From Photobacterium sanctipauli (lineage in GTDB: Bacteria; Pseudomonadota; Gammaproteobacteria; Enterobacterales; Vibrionaceae): 64,000 nucleotides of DNA. Positions 40,293 through 50,988 of this stretch are shown one piece after another. Numbering within the stretch: position 1 is the stretch's first letter; each line of letters begins with the position of its first letter. The stretch spans positions 62,001 to 126,000 of the forward strand of contig NZ_PYMA01000008.1 of NCBI RefSeq assembly GCF_003026495.1, in the 5' to 3' direction. The notes under the pieces were generated by a model. It was given only the letters and a program-made list of their open reading frames with translations. It was not told the origin of the DNA and did no database searches. A program made the position numbers and the translations under genes.

Positions 40293-43123
40293 TAGGCAAA
40301 CTTACGCTCTTCACCTTCACCATCGACGTTGCTTGCACAACGACCACAAACTTCTTCGTGACCTTCGATAGTGCCTACATCAGCAACATGGTGCCAACAA
40401 CGATCACACTTCTTCGCATCAGAAGCCGCTACAGTGACGAATAGACCGTCAACGTCAGTTTCCTGCGCGCCTTCCGGCTTCGCGTCTGCAACAACCACTT
40501 CAGCTTTCGATGTCAACATAACGAAACGTAGCTCGTCTTCCAGCTTGTTCAGCTTGGCAGCCAGTGCTTCGTTAGCGTGCAGTGTCACTTCAGCCTGAAG
40601 TGCGCCACCGATCACTTTGTCTTTACGTGCACCTTCCAGCAGCTTGTTCACGGCACCGCGAACAGTCTGGATTTCAGCCCAGAATTCGTTGTTCAGCTCT
40701 TCGCCTTCAGCCAGGCCGAATAGGCCTTCGAACCACTCGCCAGTGAACACGAACTTGTCGCGTTGGCCAGGCATTTCGTTCCAGATCTCGTCAGCGGTGA
40801 ACGACATGATTGGTGCCATCCAGCGAACAAGGGCTTCTACGATGTAGTATAGTGCGGTCTGGCAGCTGCGTTGCGCATGGCCACCACGTTTCGCGGTGTA
40901 CTGACGGTCTTTGATCACGTCTAGGTAGAACGAGCCCATTTCAACCGAACAGAACTGCATTAGGCGCTGAGTTACTGCGTGCAGGTTGTACTCATCGTAT
41001 GCCTTGATGATTTCTTCCTGTGCCGCCATCGCGCGGCCCACTGCCCAGCGGTCAAGTGCAACCATATCTTGTGGCGCAACCAGATCCGTTTCTGGGTTGA
41101 AACCGCTTAGGTTCGCCAAGAAGAAACGCGATGTGTTACGGATACGACGGTAAGCATCCGCTGAGCGCTTCAGGATCTCATCAGAAACGGCAACTTCGCC
41201 CGTGTAGTCAGTCGATGCAACCCATAGACGCAGAATATCAGCACCTAGCTTGTTGGTAACGTCTTTTGGTGCAACCACGTTACCGATAGACTTCGACATC
41301 TTGCGGCCTTGGCCGTCAACCACGAAACCGTGAGTCAGTACTTGGTTGTAAGGAGCCTTGCCCTTCATCGCTACCGATGAGATTAGCGACGACTGGAACC
41401 AACCTCGGTGCTGGTCAGAACCCTCAAGGTATAGATCAGCAGCGTTGCCGTTGTACTCTTCGCGGCTATCTACCACTGAGTAGTGGGTCACACCCGAGTC
41501 AAACCACACGTCTAGGGTATCAAGTACCTTCTCGTAGTTTGCGGCATCTTCTTCGCCCATTAGCTCAGCAGGATCGAGATCCCACCATGCCTGGATACCT
41601 TTTTGCTCAACAAGCTGAGCCACTTTCTCGATTAGCTCAGGTGAGTTCGGGTGAAGCTCTGATGTTTCTTTATGAACGAACAAAGCAATTGGCACACCCC
41701 AAGTACGCTGGCGCGAGATACACCACTCAGGGCGACCTTCAACCATACCTTCGATACGGCTCTGGCCCCACTCCGGCATCCACTGTACGCTCTTGATCTC
41801 TTCCAATGCTTTTGCACGCAGACCGGCTTGGTCCATCGATACAAACCACTGAGGAGTCGCACGGAAGATGATTGGCGTCTTATGGCGCCAGCAGTGCGGG
41901 TAGCTGTGCTCGTAAGAGTGGTGGTGAAGCAGTGAACCGTGCTCTTGTAGCGTTTCAACAACCGCATTGTTTGCCTTGAATACGTGCTGGCCCGCGAAAA
42001 GCTCGGTATCCGGCAGGTAAACACCGTTGCTGCCTACAGGGTTAGCGACTTCAAGATCGTATTTCTGACCAACAGCGAAGTCTTCCTGGCCATGGCCTGG
42101 GGCTGTGTGAACACAACCAGTACCTGATTCAGTCGTAACGTGATCGCCAAGGATTACTGGCACGTCAAAGCTGTAGAACGGGTGGTTGAAGCGTACTAGC
42201 TCCAGATCCGCGCCCTTACAGAAGCCCAGGTTGTGGTAGTGCTCGATACCAGCACGATCCATCACATCTTTCGCCAGCTCAGAAGCAACGATTAGGCGCT
42301 CTTTCTGCTCGCCTTCAACCTGGATTAGCACGTACTCAAGATCGTCACGTACCGCTACCGCACGGTTGGCAGGTAGGGTCCAAGGGGTTGTCGTCCAGAT
42401 AACGATAGAGATATCGCCTTCGCCGGTGTGGCCGTCTGCACACGCAAACTTCGCCGCTGTCGCCGCTTCGTCTGCCGCTTTGAAGCGCACATCGATAGAA
42501 GGAGACACTTTGTCTTTGTATTCCACTTCCGCTTCAGCCAGTGCCGAACCACAGTCTGTACACCAGTGAACAGGTTTGAAACCTTTCAGCAGATGCCCTT
42601 GGTCAGCAATCTTACCCAGAGAGCGGATAATGTTAGCTTCAGTACCGAAGTCCATGGTGCGGTAAGGCTTGTCCCACTCACCCAGTACACCTAGGCGAAT
42701 GAAGCTTTCTTTTTGGCCTTCAACCTGGCCGGCAGCATAGGCACGGCACTTTTCACGGAACTCAGCCGCTGTCACTTTATGGCCCGGCTTGCCCACTTTC
42801 TTTTCTACCATCAGTTCGATTGGCAGACCGTGGCAGTCCCAGCCTGGAATGTATGGCGCATCAAAGCCTGACAGAGTCTTTGACTTAATAATAATGTCTT
42901 TAAGAATCTTGTTTAGCGCGTGACCAATGTGAATATCACCGTTGGCATATGGAGGGCCATCGTGTAGTACGAAGGACTTTTTGCCCTTCTTGGCTTTACG
43001 AATTTCACCGTAAAGATCTTCATCGTACCAACGCTTTAGCATAGCTGGCTCACGCTGAGCTAGGTTGCCTCGCATCGGAAACCCTGTTTCAGGCAGGTTC
43101 AGGGTATCTTTATAGTCGCTCAT
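40292..43123 (-). CDS. ileS: Isoleucyl-tRNA synthetase
   Basis: IleRS charges tRNA-Ile. It is 943 aa, with HIGH (65-68), the large editing domain, KMSKS (in [11 protein letters not shown], near 605) and a C-terminal zinc site [21 protein letters not shown]. The start overlaps the ribF stop by 4 nt (ATGA) and the end overlaps lspA by 1 nt. Confidence 0.99.
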   Translation of the reverse strand: MSDYKDTLNLPETGFPMRGNLAQREPAMLKRWYDEDLYGEIRKAKKGKKSFVLHDGPPYANGDIHIGHALNKILKDIIIKSKTLSGFDAPYIPGWDCHGLPIELMVEKKVGKPGHKVTAAEFREKCRAYAAGQVEGQKESFIRLGVLGEWDKPYRTMDFGTEANIIRSLGKIADQGHLLKGFKPVHWCTDCGSALAEAEVEYKDKVSPSIDVRFKAADEAATAAKFACADGHTGEGDISIVIWTTTPWTLPANRAVAVRDDLEYVLIQVEGEQKERLIVASELAKDVMDRAGIEHYHNLGFCKGADLELVRFNHPFYSFDVPVILGDHVTTESGTGCVHTAPGHGQEDFAVGQKYDLEVANPVGSNGVYLPDTELFAGQHVFKANNAVVETLQEHGSLLHHHSYEHSYPHCWRHKTPIIFRATPQWFVSMDQAGLRAKALEEIKSVQWMPEWGQSRIEGMVEGRPEWCISRQRTWGVPIALFVHKETSELHPNSPELIEKVAQLVEQKGIQAWWDLDPAELMGEEDAANYEKVLDTLDVWFDSGVTHYSVVDSREEYNGNAADLYLEGSDQHRGWFQSSLISSVAMKGKAPYNQVLTHGFVVDGQGRKMSKSIGNVVAPKDVTNKLGADILRLWVASTDYTGEVAVSDEILKRSADAYRRIRNTSRFFLANLSGFNPETDLVAPQDMVALDRWAVGRAMAAQEEIIKAYDEYNLHAVTQRLMQFCSVEMGSFYLDVIKDRQYTAKRGGHAQRSCQTALYYIVEALVRWMAPIMSFTADEIWNEMPGQRDKFVFTGEWFEGLFGLAEGEELNNEFWAEIQTVRGAVNKLLEGARKDKVIGGALQAEVTLHANEALAAKLNKLEDELRFVMLTSKAEVVVADAKPEGAQETDVDGLFVTVAASDAKKCDRCWHHVADVGTIEGHEEVCGRCASNVDGEGEERKFA

Positions 43124-44091
43124 TGATTCTCGATTCCGTTACTTGGGCGAAGTTGGACATTATTACGCTCATTCAGCCACACCCGTGCTGAGTGAGCATC
43201 ACGCTCGATTTGTGCTTTTAGTGCATCAAATGATTCAAACTTAATTTCGTCGCGCAATTTATGCTTTAGCACGACGTCTAGCTGAGCTCCGTAGAGATCA
43301 GACTTAAAATCAAACAGGTGCACTTCCAGTTGGCGGCGTACCCCGTTGACAGTTGGTCGTCGACCAACATTGGCAACCCCAGGTAGCGGGGTGCTGGCAA
43401 CACCGTGTACTTCGACAGCGTACACGCCGGACACCGGAGAAACGCGGCGCTTAAGGGGAATATTTGCTGTTGGAAAGCCAATAGTCCGCCCGAGTTTCCG
43501 CCCATGGGAGACGCGCCCACTAATACTGAATGGACGCCCTAGCATGGACTCAGCGAGCTCAAGCTTGTCATTGGCCAAGGCCTGACGTATTGCTGTGCTG
43601 CTGACACGTTGCTCCGAGACGCAAAAACTTTGCGTACTCACGACAGTGAAGCCAAATTCTTTTCCGGCAGCTTCTAGCAATGCAAAATCACCACTGCGGC
43701 CTTTGCCGAAGCGGAAATCATCACCAACTACCAGAAACTTAACACCCAATTGCTCAACCAACAAGCGACGGATAAAATCTTGTGCCGTCAGGTTGGCAAA
43801 GTGGCTGTTAAAGTTCACGCATAAAAAACGATCAAGCCCGACCTGTTTCAGCTGCAAATACTTGTCGCGGAAACGGGTTAAGCGGGCCGGAGCACGGTCG
43901 CCGGCAAACAACTCTTGCGGCTGAGGCTCGAAGCTCATCACAGTCGCGGGGCATGCCAGTGCCTGCGCCTTGGCCATCACCTTACGCAATACTGCTTGGT
44001 GGCCTAGATGAACACCGTCAAAATTCCCAATCGTCAGCACGCAACCGCGATGCCTTGATTGGATATTATGTATACCTCGGATTAATTCCAT
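43120..44091 (-). CDS. ribF: Bifunctional riboflavin kinase / FAD synthetase
   Basis: RibF makes FMN and then FAD. It is 323 aa. The N-terminal nucleotidyltransferase half has [11 protein letters not shown] (about 22-32) and SSTAIR; the C-terminal kinase half has [11 protein letters not shown] and GVYAVEV. The C-terminal 15-20 residues are variable. It is the first gene before ileS, 115 nt after murJ. Confidence 0.98.
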   Translation of the reverse strand: MELIRGIHNIQSRHRGCVLTIGNFDGVHLGHQAVLRKVMAKAQALACPATVMSFEPQPQELFAGDRAPARLTRFRDKYLQLKQVGLDRFLCVNFNSHFANLTAQDFIRRLLVEQLGVKFLVVGDDFRFGKGRSGDFALLEAAGKEFGFTVVSTQSFCVSEQRVSSTAIRQALANDKLELAESMLGRPFSISGRVSHGRKLGRTIGFPTANIPLKRRVSPVSGVYAVEVHGVASTPLPGVANVGRRPTVNGVRRQLEVHLFDFKSDLYGAQLDVVLKHKLRDEIKFESFDALKAQIERDAHSARVWLNERNNVQLRPSNGIENQ

Positions 44092-44206
44092 GCGCCGTTA
44101 TTAATTTTCGCAGAGTGAAAAACTGACGGATTATATACCCAAACCCCTATGTTATGCATCTTTCAGCGTGAATTTATAGCTTCAGATCCATCATATCGGT
44201 CTAGCA

Positions 44207-45766
44207 CTAGCTTGCAGCCCGTAAATGACGTGGACGAACACCCAGCACCACCACAGCCACCAAATAGACCAGCGCACCCGCGCCAATCAGGCCAGCCAGC
44301 CAGATAACCCGCATCACCAAGGTCCATTCGAGCCATTGCGCCATCGCCGGCAATACGGCCAGCAACCCCCCAACCATAGCAGCCCCCGCCAGGGCCAGTT
44401 TCGCCACAAAGCGCAGTGTTTCCTTACTAATGCGATAGATCCCGCCACGGTGCAAGCCACGGTATAGCAAACCGGCGTTAACCAGAGCCGACAAGGCCGT
44501 TGCCATCGCCAAGCCGATATAGCCATAGAAATACGCGAAGATAGCGTTAAACACCATGTTGGTCACCATGGCGATAATGCCGTAGCGCACAGGCGTCTTG
44601 GTGTCTTGGCGGGCGTAATACCCCGGCGCCAGCACTTTAATCATCATAAAGTTAAGCAGACCTGACGCATAGGCCAACAAAGACAGCGAAGCCTGTTCCA
44701 CATCGGTCGGGCTAAACTCACCGCGCATGAACAGCACCATCAACATAGGCTTGGCCAGTACCATCAAGCCTAGCATGGCAGGCACCCCCAGTAGCAGCAC
44801 CATTCTCACGCCCCAGTCCATGGTATGGGAGAATTGCTCAGGGCTTTGGTCAACATGCTTACGCGATAGCGCAGGCAGGATAACCGTTGCGATGGCAATA
44901 CCGAACAACCCCAGCGGGAACTCCAGCAAGCGGTCGGAGTAATACAGCCAGCTAATCGAGCCCGTGGCCAGGAAACTGGCAATAAAGGTATCGAACAGCA
45001 AGTTGATTTGGCTAACCGACACGCCAAACAACGCCGGGATCATCAAGGTGCGAATTTTTACCACCCCAGGATCGCGCCAGCCCCATTTGGGCTTCACCAG
45101 CATGCCTTCCTTATATAAGAAAGGCAGCTGGAACAAGAACTGGATAAGGCCACCAAGGAAAACACCAATCGCCAAACCGATCTCGGGTTGCGCCAGCTGC
45201 GGTGCCAAGAACCAAGCACAGCCAATAATGGCAACATTCAAGAACACCGGGGTAAACGATGACACAGCAAACTTGCCCAAGGTATTGAGGATGGCCCCAG
45301 ACAGGGCAACAAAGGTAATAAACCACAAATACGGGAAGGTGATTTTGAGCAACAAGCTCGCGAGCTCGAATTTTGGCGCAGACGGGCCATCATTGAGCCA
45401 GTCGATAAACCAACCCGCCCCGAACAATGCCGTGACGACGCCGGAGCCCAACACACCCAGTAAGGTTACAATGGATACAATCACTCCCAGGGTGCCTGAT
45501 GCCCTTGCAATCAGGTGGCGGGTCTTATCCATATCGCCGGAGGCATGGTATTCGGTCAATACCGGCACAAAAGCTTGAGAAAACGCCCCTTCGGCAAATA
45601 GGCGGCGAAGGAAGTTGGGGATCTTGTTGGCAAAGAAGAAAACATCGGCTGCCGCCCCTGCCCCCATTAGGTTTGCCACCACCACATCACGCACCAAACC
45701 CAGTACTCGCGAGACCAGTGTCATGGTACTGACAATCAGTCCTGAGCGTAAAAGACGCTTGCTCAC
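44207..45766 (-). CDS. murJ: Lipid II flippase MurJ
   Basis: MurJ moves lipid II across the inner membrane. It is an MVF/MOP-family protein with about 14 membrane helices. The start is GTG at 45766 with GAGG 8 nt upstream, giving 519 aa that begin SKRLLRSGLIVSTMTLVSRVLGLVRD; 16 further in-frame codons upstream are not conserved. It is divergent from rpsT, the standard arrangement. Confidence 0.97.
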   Translation of the reverse strand: MSKRLLRSGLIVSTMTLVSRVLGLVRDVVVANLMGAGAAADVFFFANKIPNFLRRLFAEGAFSQAFVPVLTEYHASGDMDKTRHLIARASGTLGVIVSIVTLLGVLGSGVVTALFGAGWFIDWLNDGPSAPKFELASLLLKITFPYLWFITFVALSGAILNTLGKFAVSSFTPVFLNVAIIGCAWFLAPQLAQPEIGLAIGVFLGGLIQFLFQLPFLYKEGMLVKPKWGWRDPGVVKIRTLMIPALFGVSVSQINLLFDTFIASFLATGSISWLYYSDRLLEFPLGLFGIAIATVILPALSRKHVDQSPEQFSHTMDWGVRMVLLLGVPAMLGLMVLAKPMLMVLFMRGEFSPTDVEQASLSLLAYASGLLNFMMIKVLAPGYYARQDTKTPVRYGIIAMVTNMVFNAIFAYFYGYIGLAMATALSALVNAGLLYRGLHRGGIYRISKETLRFVAKLALAGAAMVGGLLAVLPAMAQWLEWTLVMRVIWLAGLIGAGALVYLVAVVVLGVRPRHLRAAS

Positions 45767-45839
45767 AAAAAAAACCTCATAAAGATGGCCCCAAAAGGTG
45801 ACTTCTGAGTCCAAATGCTGGTAAAATCTGCCGCCATAT

Positions 45840-45928
45840 TAACCGTGTTAATCCGCAAGTGCCAATTCAATTGGTTAGGCGGTTATTTGCACAAATCATT
45901 TGACATTGTTCGGTTTAAGAGGCATAGT
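45840..45928 (+). promoter_or_regulatory. rpsT promoter and upstream inverted repeat
   Basis: TTGACA (45900-45905), 17 nt, CATAGT (45923-45928) is a good sigma70 promoter with transcription start near 45935. Upstream, TAACCG (45840-45845) and CGGTTA (45880-45885) enclose the palindrome CCAATT-C-AATTGG (45862-45874), a possible binding site in the murJ/rpsT divergent region. Confidence 0.6.
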
Positions 45929-45973
45929 CCTCGGCCTTAAATTGTCACCGTACCAAGATTTGGAGTTATACCC

Positions 45974-46234
45974 TTGGCAAATATCAAATCTGCTAAGAAA
46001 CGTGCGCTTACTTCAGAAAAACGTCGCCAGCACAACGCTAGCCGTCGTTCAATGATGCGTACTTTCTTCAAGAAAGTTGTTGCTGCTATCGAAGCTGGTA
46101 ACAAAGAAGCTGCTACTCAAGCTTTCAACGAAATGCAACCTGTTATGGACCGCATGGCTACTAAAGGCCTGATCCACAAAAACAAAGCTGCACGTCATAA
46201 AGCTCGTCTAGTAGCTAAAATCAAAGCTCTTTAA
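45974..46234 (+). CDS. rpsT: 30S ribosomal protein S20
   Basis: S20 binds 16S rRNA early in assembly. It is 86 aa, Lys/Arg-rich and strongly codon-biased. The start codon is TTG with GGAG 8 nt upstream; E. coli rpsT also uses UUG, linked there to autoregulation. Terminator follows. Confidence 0.98.
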   Translation: MANIKSAKKRALTSEKRRQHNASRRSMMRTFFKKVVAAIEAGNKEAATQAFNEMQPVMDRMATKGLIHKNKAARHKARLVAKIKAL

Positions 46235-46254
46235 TTTGAGTGCTGATTTTCGAT

Positions 46255-46282
46255 AAAAAAACCGGCTTGCGCCGGTTTTTTT
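46255..46282. terminator. Bidirectional terminator between rpsT and hlyU
   Basis: CCGGC / GCCGG with a TTGC loop is flanked by seven A and seven T. Confidence 0.92.
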
Positions 46283-46305
46283 ATATCTGCCGTTTACTGC
46301 GTGGC

Positions 46306-46602
46306 TCACTCACCGCAGTACATTTTATGAAGTAGTTGGATCATCGCCTTCACTTCATCGCTCTTCAGGCGATAGTACACCGTCTGAGCCTCTTTCCTTG
46401 TTTCCACCAGGCCATCGCGCCGAAGCCAAGCTAAATGCTGAGACAACGCTGACTGGCTTAGCCCCAGCTTATCGCTCATCATTCCGACCGACATTTCTTC
46501 TTCCAGCAAATAGCAAAGAATAAACAAACGCCGTTCATTCGCCATGGCTTTAAGCAGTGCTACGGCCTTAGGGGCATTTTGCTCCATCTGCTGTAGTTCC
46601 AT
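46306..46602 (-). CDS. hlyU: ArsR-family regulator HlyU
   Basis: HlyU is a winged-helix dimer that in vibrios relieves H-NS silencing of haemolysin and RTX toxin genes. It is 98 aa. The recognition helix region LGLSQSALSQHLAWLRRDGLVETRKEAQTVYYRL is nearly identical to known HlyU. Cys30 and Cys96 correspond to the two redox cysteines described for V. cholerae HlyU, and no metal-binding CxC motif is present. GGTGG lies 7 nt before the ATG. A large palindrome precedes it. No toxin gene is in the window. Confidence 0.9.
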   Translation of the reverse strand: MELQQMEQNAPKAVALLKAMANERRLFILCYLLEEEMSVGMMSDKLGLSQSALSQHLAWLRRDGLVETRKEAQTVYYRLKSDEVKAMIQLLHKMYCGE

Positions 46603-46612
46603 ACTGCTACCA

Positions 46613-46654
46613 CCTGATAAATTAAGTTAACGCTAATTTACTTAATTTATCAGG
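46613..46654. promoter_or_regulatory. Palindromic operator upstream of hlyU
   Basis: CCTGATAAATTAAGT (46613-46627) and its perfect complement ACTTAATTTATCAGG (46640-46654) flank a 12-nt centre. The palindrome ends 11 bp before the hlyU start and must overlap its promoter or 5' UTR, so autoregulation is likely. Confidence 0.65.
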
Positions 46655-46708
46655 GGTTTTCTAGCCACAACAGGCATTATTTCTGCTATCAGGCCCAAAA
46701 AGCCAACG

Positions 46709-47596
46709 TTATTTAAACATTTTCCTAAAATCAGCCTCACAAATTTTCTTCACCGCCGGGTGCATGATCATTCGCTCGGCAAAAATAACGTAATACTCTT
46801 CCCGGATCTCCTTCACCCGCCTTACTTCGCGGATATTGCTGTCATCCTCGATTTCAGCCGCATAGATAGAAGGGGCAACAAACATTGAGCGCTGGTATTG
46901 GCCAAATGCCTTCATCAACGCCGCGTCATCAAACTCGCCCAGGATATTCGGGGTGATCCCCATCTGATCGAACCAATGGTGCAGCTTACGCCCCATCGAA
47001 GTCCTGCGCCCAGGGATCAGCAGCTTGTAGTCTTCGATACAAGCAGGGAAGTTCATCACCGGCTCAGGCTCGGTACAGAAGAAGCTCATGGTCGACTCCC
47101 CCAGCTTCTTGCTGTAAAGCCCAGGGCTCTGCGCTGAATCAACCGGGCAGTCAGACAAGATCATATCCAGCTTATGCTGAGAGAGCTGCTCCAGCAGCAT
47201 TTCGTGGGTCGACTCGTAGCAGCGTAGGTGAATACGCTCATCTTCAGGCAGGCCTTCCATCAAGACCTTGCTCACCAAGCGCTTGGACAGGGCATCGGCG
47301 ACCCCCACTTCCAACAGCAAGTTTTCGCGCTGGGTGTAATTGACGATATCGAGCATCTCGTAACTGAGGTCAAACATCTTGTCGGCATACTTGAAGACCA
47401 ACTGACCAAGCTCCGTCGGTTCGATATTGCGACCAACACGCTTGGTGAGCTTGCCCTTAAGACGCTCTTCCAATGCCCTGATTTGCCCTGTCACCGTCTG
47501 CGGGGCAAGGAACAGGGCGTCAGCCGCCTTGGTCACAGAGCCTTGTTTGCATACCATCCAGAAATAATAAAGGTGGTTATAGTTTAAGTGAGACAT
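46709..47596 (-). CDS. nhaR: LysR-type transcriptional activator NhaR
   Basis: NhaR activates nhaA in response to Na+. It is 295 aa, with an N-terminal winged HTH ([44 protein letters not shown] in sections) and a C-terminal effector domain. It lies downstream of nhaA and the small exported protein, from which a terminator separates it, so it probably has its own promoter. The E. coli order is nhaA-nhaR. Confidence 0.95.
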   Translation of the reverse strand: MSHLNYNHLYYFWMVCKQGSVTKAADALFLAPQTVTGQIRALEERLKGKLTKRVGRNIEPTELGQLVFKYADKMFDLSYEMLDIVNYTQRENLLLEVGVADALSKRLVSKVLMEGLPEDERIHLRCYESTHEMLLEQLSQHKLDMILSDCPVDSAQSPGLYSKKLGESTMSFFCTEPEPVMNFPACIEDYKLLIPGRRTSMGRKLHHWFDQMGITPNILGEFDDAALMKAFGQYQRSMFVAPSIYAAEIEDDSNIREVRRVKEIREEYYVIFAERMIMHPAVKKICEADFRKMFK

Positions 47597-47653
47597 CGTA
47601 AGAAACCATTATCCAAAACATCGAGTAATATCTTGCATTTACTATTACCCAAT

Positions 47654-47694
47654 ATAAAAAATCCCAGGGTTCAGCTTACGCTGAGGCCCTGGGA
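47654..47694 (-). terminator. Terminator after the nhaA-small-protein unit
   Basis: TCCCAGGG-T-TCAGC pairs with GCTGA-GG-CCCTGGGA; on the minus strand it is followed by six U. Confidence 0.88.
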
Positions 47695-47747
47695 GCTTCA
47701 ACACTAATTACCGCATTACGCGATAATTGGCGTTCTATATAACTCTA

Positions 47748-48017
47748 TTAGTTAGCCGACGGCACATCTTTCCTTTCAATCAGTGCCATCTTGCGCGCAC
47801 GCTCACCAACACGTTGTTCAAGTGCACGAGAGCGGAAAGTGCTCTCAGGTTCAATGTTAGCCGCCGTCACTGTCGCCGATTTACCTTGGTTTAAACCCGC
47901 TAGGTAAGCTTGGCAAACCTCGCTACTGTTGTCATTTAAGCAGCTGTCGTAGTCAGGTGTGACCGCCACTACTGAGGCCGACGCCACCATCGCGATAAGA
48001 GCAACAAATCCTTTCAT
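47748..48017 (-). CDS. Small exported protein of unknown function, linked to nhaA
   Basis: The protein is 89 aa from ATG at 48017, with GAGGGGG 5 nt upstream; the frame is open 13 codons more but has no such site. It has a signal peptide (MKGFVALIAMVASASVVA) and a mature part of about 70 residues with two cysteines close together (DSCLNDNSSEVCQAYL), likely a disulfide in the periplasm, and a basic Arg-rich end. It begins 10 nt after the nhaA stop and shares its terminator, so it is co-expressed with the antiporter. I do not recognise the family. Confidence 0.8.
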   Translation of the reverse strand: MKGFVALIAMVASASVVAVTPDYDSCLNDNSSEVCQAYLAGLNQGKSATVTAANIEPESTFRSRALEQRVGERARKMALIERKDVPSAN

Positions 48018-48027
48018 ATTAACCCCC

Positions 48028-49203
48028 TCAGTTTTTAACAGCGCACGTTGCAGCATGCTTTGGCAAAGAACGGCTCAGCATGGCATAACCCACCAACGCT
48101 GACACAGTTGACCCTAGCAAGATCCCCAAACGAGAGTACGTGCTGAATTCTTCTGGTGCGCCAACGAAAGCCAGCGACGAGATGAAGATTGACATAGTAA
48201 AGCCGATACCACACAGCACAGACACGGCGAAGATTTGCTTAAAGCCAATGCCTTCTGGCATTTTTGCCATGCCGGTCTTGATAGCCAAGTAGCTAGCAGT
48301 GAAGATGCCCAGCGGCTTACCAATAAACAGACCCAGTGCGATACCCAGCGGTAGCATTGATGTCAGACCCGATAGCGACACCCCTTCAAGCGAGATACCT
48401 GCGTTGGCAAAAGCAAACAGCGGTAGAATCAAGAATGCAACATATGGGTGCAGTGCATGCTCTAGGTGCTTAAGCGGCGAATGGGTATCGGAGCGGCCAT
48501 CTTCGCCAGACAGCGGAATTGCAAACCCAAGTACCACACCGGCAAGTGTTGCGTGAACACCCGACTTCAATACGCTGATCCACAGCACCGCACCGACGAC
48601 CAAGTACCAAGACAGCTTGGTCACGTTCTTCGCGTTCATCACGAACAGCGCCGCGGTCGAAGCGAAGGCCACAGCCAACGCCAGCGTAGACAGGTCGCTA
48701 CTGTAGAACAGTGCAATGATCACGATAACGCCAAGGTCATCGATAATGGCCAAAGCCAATAGGAAGACTTTCAGGGTCACCGGCACTCGGCTACCTAGCA
48801 GCGCCATAATACCCAGGGCAAAAGCGATGTCGGTTGCCGCAGGGATAGCCCAGCCTTGGATGGCTTGCGGATCGGCAAAGTTAAATGCGACATAAACCAG
48901 CGCAGGGGCAATCATACCGCCCACAGCGGCAATCGCCGGGAAGATGGCTTTTTCTTTTGTATTAAGCGCACCTTCGATTAGCTCGCGCTTAACTTCCAAA
49001 CCAATTAGCAGGAAGAACACAGCCATCAGGCCGTCGTTAATCCAGTGGGCAACTGACAGCCCAGCAATATAAGAATGTAGAGTGCCGTTATATACATCCT
49101 GCAACGGAGAGTTAGCAATCACCATCGCAACAGCCGCAGCTATGATCAGAATAATTCCGCCAGCAGACTCTAACTTTAGAAACTTACGAATTGCATCGGT
49201 CAT
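48028..49203 (-). CDS. nhaA: Na+/H+ antiporter NhaA
   Basis: NhaA exports Na+ in exchange for two protons in the inner membrane. It is 391 aa with about 12 helices. The ion-binding pair D155-D156 ([12 protein letters not shown]) and D125 ([11 protein letters not shown]) match the E. coli D163-D164 and D133. It heads an operon with the small exported protein and is divergent from the Na/Pi cotransporter. Confidence 0.98.
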   Translation of the reverse strand: MTDAIRKFLKLESAGGIILIIAAAVAMVIANSPLQDVYNGTLHSYIAGLSVAHWINDGLMAVFFLLIGLEVKRELIEGALNTKEKAIFPAIAAVGGMIAPALVYVAFNFADPQAIQGWAIPAATDIAFALGIMALLGSRVPVTLKVFLLALAIIDDLGVIVIIALFYSSDLSTLALAVAFASTAALFVMNAKNVTKLSWYLVVGAVLWISVLKSGVHATLAGVVLGFAIPLSGEDGRSDTHSPLKHLEHALHPYVAFLILPLFAFANAGISLEGVSLSGLTSMLPLGIALGLFIGKPLGIFTASYLAIKTGMAKMPEGIGFKQIFAVSVLCGIGFTMSIFISSLAFVGAPEEFSTYSRLGILLGSTVSALVGYAMLSRSLPKHAATCAVKN

Positions 49204-49300
49204 CGACCGGAACTCCTATCCATGAAACAGATATCACAATAAAAATGTAAATTTAGTTTAGCCGTCACAGCACGAAACTGTTAAATCGTTTGTTCAGAAG

Positions 49301-49327
49301 TAACACATCGAAAAAACCGAAGTGTTA
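49301..49327. promoter_or_regulatory. Inverted repeat upstream of nhaA
   Basis: TAACAC-A-TCG and CGA-A-GTGTTA form nine pairs with one A/A mismatch around a 7-nt A-rich loop, about 100 bp before the nhaA ATG. It could be a regulator site or a leader hairpin. The surrounding 480-bp divergent gap has no ORF with a ribosome binding site. Confidence 0.35.
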
Positions 49328-49589
49328 AGGCTCATACAAAGTAATATCCGCACTATCAATAATTACCCTGAAATATTTCACTATCTACCTGTCATAAAGC
49401 ATGGCACTCAGTCGCCGAAAAGCGAAAATTTTCAAATAAAATAAAAAACTGCCTTCTGGTTCAGTTTTCATTTTGTATCAAAAATAAGACATAAATATCA
49501 GCAAGTTAAAAATAAAGTTCAGTAATCTTTACAGTAATTCAGCCCTGTATCGGTCGCAAAAAAAGCAGAAATCCACTTTATGACAGTCA

Positions 49590-49607
49590 GTGTCATATTT
49601 CTGAAAT
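49590..49607 (+). promoter_or_regulatory. Possible PhoB box before the Na/Pi cotransporter
   Basis: GTGTCAT-ATTT-CTGAAAT is a pair of 7-mers 11 bp apart; they match the PhoB repeat CTGTCAT at 6 and 5 of 7 positions. It lies about 80 bp before the start codon. Confidence 0.35.
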
Positions 49608-49684
49608 ATTCGATCTCTACCATCGCCCTCAGATTTCAAAAAAATGAAACCCAAACGACATATTCCTGTCACGGAGAAATGATT

Positions 49685-50836
49685 ATGACTACCCAAGCCA
49701 CTACTGCTGAACAACCAATGAGCAGCTCTATGCGCTGGGTCCGCTGGGCTAACCTTGCATTTATGCTTTACCTACTTCTTGTTGCTGTTTCCGTAGTCAG
49801 CGGAGGCTTCAAGATGGCGGTTGGCGATCAGGCTAAAACGCTATTTGAGTTTGCTTCGCATCCTATTGCGGGTTTAATGATCGGTCTTATTGCGACTGCA
49901 CTGACCCAATCATCAAGCACCACTACCTCTATTACTGTAGGTTTGGTTGCGGGTGGCCTACCGGTTGAGACAGCAATCCCAATGATTATGGGGGCTAACA
50001 TCGGTACGACAACGACAAACACCCTTGTCAGCCTTGGCCACGCTCGTTGCAAAGAAGAATTCCGACGTGCATTTGCTTCGGCAACCATTCATGATGTATT
50101 TAACCTAATCGCCGTGGCAATCTTCCTTCCACTGGAAATTATGTTCGGTATTTTGGACCGCATTTCTGAATGGCTGATCTCGCCGATTATGGCAGCTGGC
50201 GACATGAGTGCAGCAAACAGCTTCAACTTCATCAAGGCGCTAACTGGCCCGACAGCAGACCTGTTCAAATCAGTAGGTGGCATGTTCGCTCCAACGACTG
50301 GTGGTATCGTGATGATCGCCATGGGTATTGCCATTATCATGATCTCAATCAGTGTGATGGGTAAGCTAATGCGTAGCCTAATGGTTGGTCGTGCCCGTGA
50401 CATTCTGAAGGCGGCAATCGGTCGTGGTCCTCTACACGGTATTGCTTCAGGCAGTGTAGTAACCATTCTGGTACAGTCATCTTCGACAACCACTAGCCTT
50501 ATGGTTCCTTTGGTTGGTACTGGCGTACTGAAGGTTCGTGAAGTGTATCCGTTTACTGTTGGCGCGAACATCGGTACCTGTATCACAGCGCTAATCGCAG
50601 CAACGTCTGCAAGTGGTGAGTTCGCTGTGTTCGCTCTGCAAATCGCACTGGTTCACCTGATCTTCAACATCATGGCAACGCTGTTTATCTTCGGTATCCC
50701 GTTCATGCGTGAGCTACCAATTAAAGGCGCGTTCTGGCTGGGGGAGCTTGCAGCGAAGAGCAAGATGGCAGTTGTCGCTTACCTAAGTACGGTATTCGTA
50801 CTGGTCCCAGGCGTTATCTTGGCCTTCACAGCCTAA
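49685..50836 (+). CDS. Na+/phosphate cotransporter (NptA / PhoU-less Na/Pi family)
   Basis: This is an inner-membrane Na-dependent phosphate transporter of the NaPi-II family. It is 383 aa from ATG at 49685 (GGAG 8 nt upstream; the ORF itself is open from 49580). The two inverted repeats each carry QSSSTTTS (residues 75-82 and near 262-269), the family's substrate motif, with GANIGT following each. There is no PhoU-like C-terminal domain. It is divergent from nhaA, so two Na+-coupled systems share one promoter region. Confidence 0.92.
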   Translation: MTTQATTAEQPMSSSMRWVRWANLAFMLYLLLVAVSVVSGGFKMAVGDQAKTLFEFASHPIAGLMIGLIATALTQSSSTTTSITVGLVAGGLPVETAIPMIMGANIGTTTTNTLVSLGHARCKEEFRRAFASATIHDVFNLIAVAIFLPLEIMFGILDRISEWLISPIMAAGDMSAANSFNFIKALTGPTADLFKSVGGMFAPTTGGIVMIAMGIAIIMISISVMGKLMRSLMVGRARDILKAAIGRGPLHGIASGSVVTILVQSSSTTTSLMVPLVGTGVLKVREVYPFTVGANIGTCITALIAATSASGEFAVFALQIALVHLIFNIMATLFIFGIPFMRELPIKGAFWLGELAAKSKMAVVAYLSTVFVLVPGVILAFTA

Positions 50837-50856
50837 CTAACTGTAAAACAAGCAAT

Positions 50857-50884
50857 AAAAAGCCCCGCACATGCGGGGCTTTTT
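50857..50884. terminator. Bidirectional terminator between Na/Pi gene and thyA
   Basis: GCCCCGC / GCGGGGC with an ACAT loop is flanked by five A and five T. Confidence 0.92.
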
Positions 50885-50988
50885 GTTATCTGGAGAAAAT
50901 GTAACCTGTAAAGGGGCTGCCATTACCACCAATTCATTCACCATGCAAATGTGTCAGATGGTATAAACAGTTACCCCATGAAACATTC

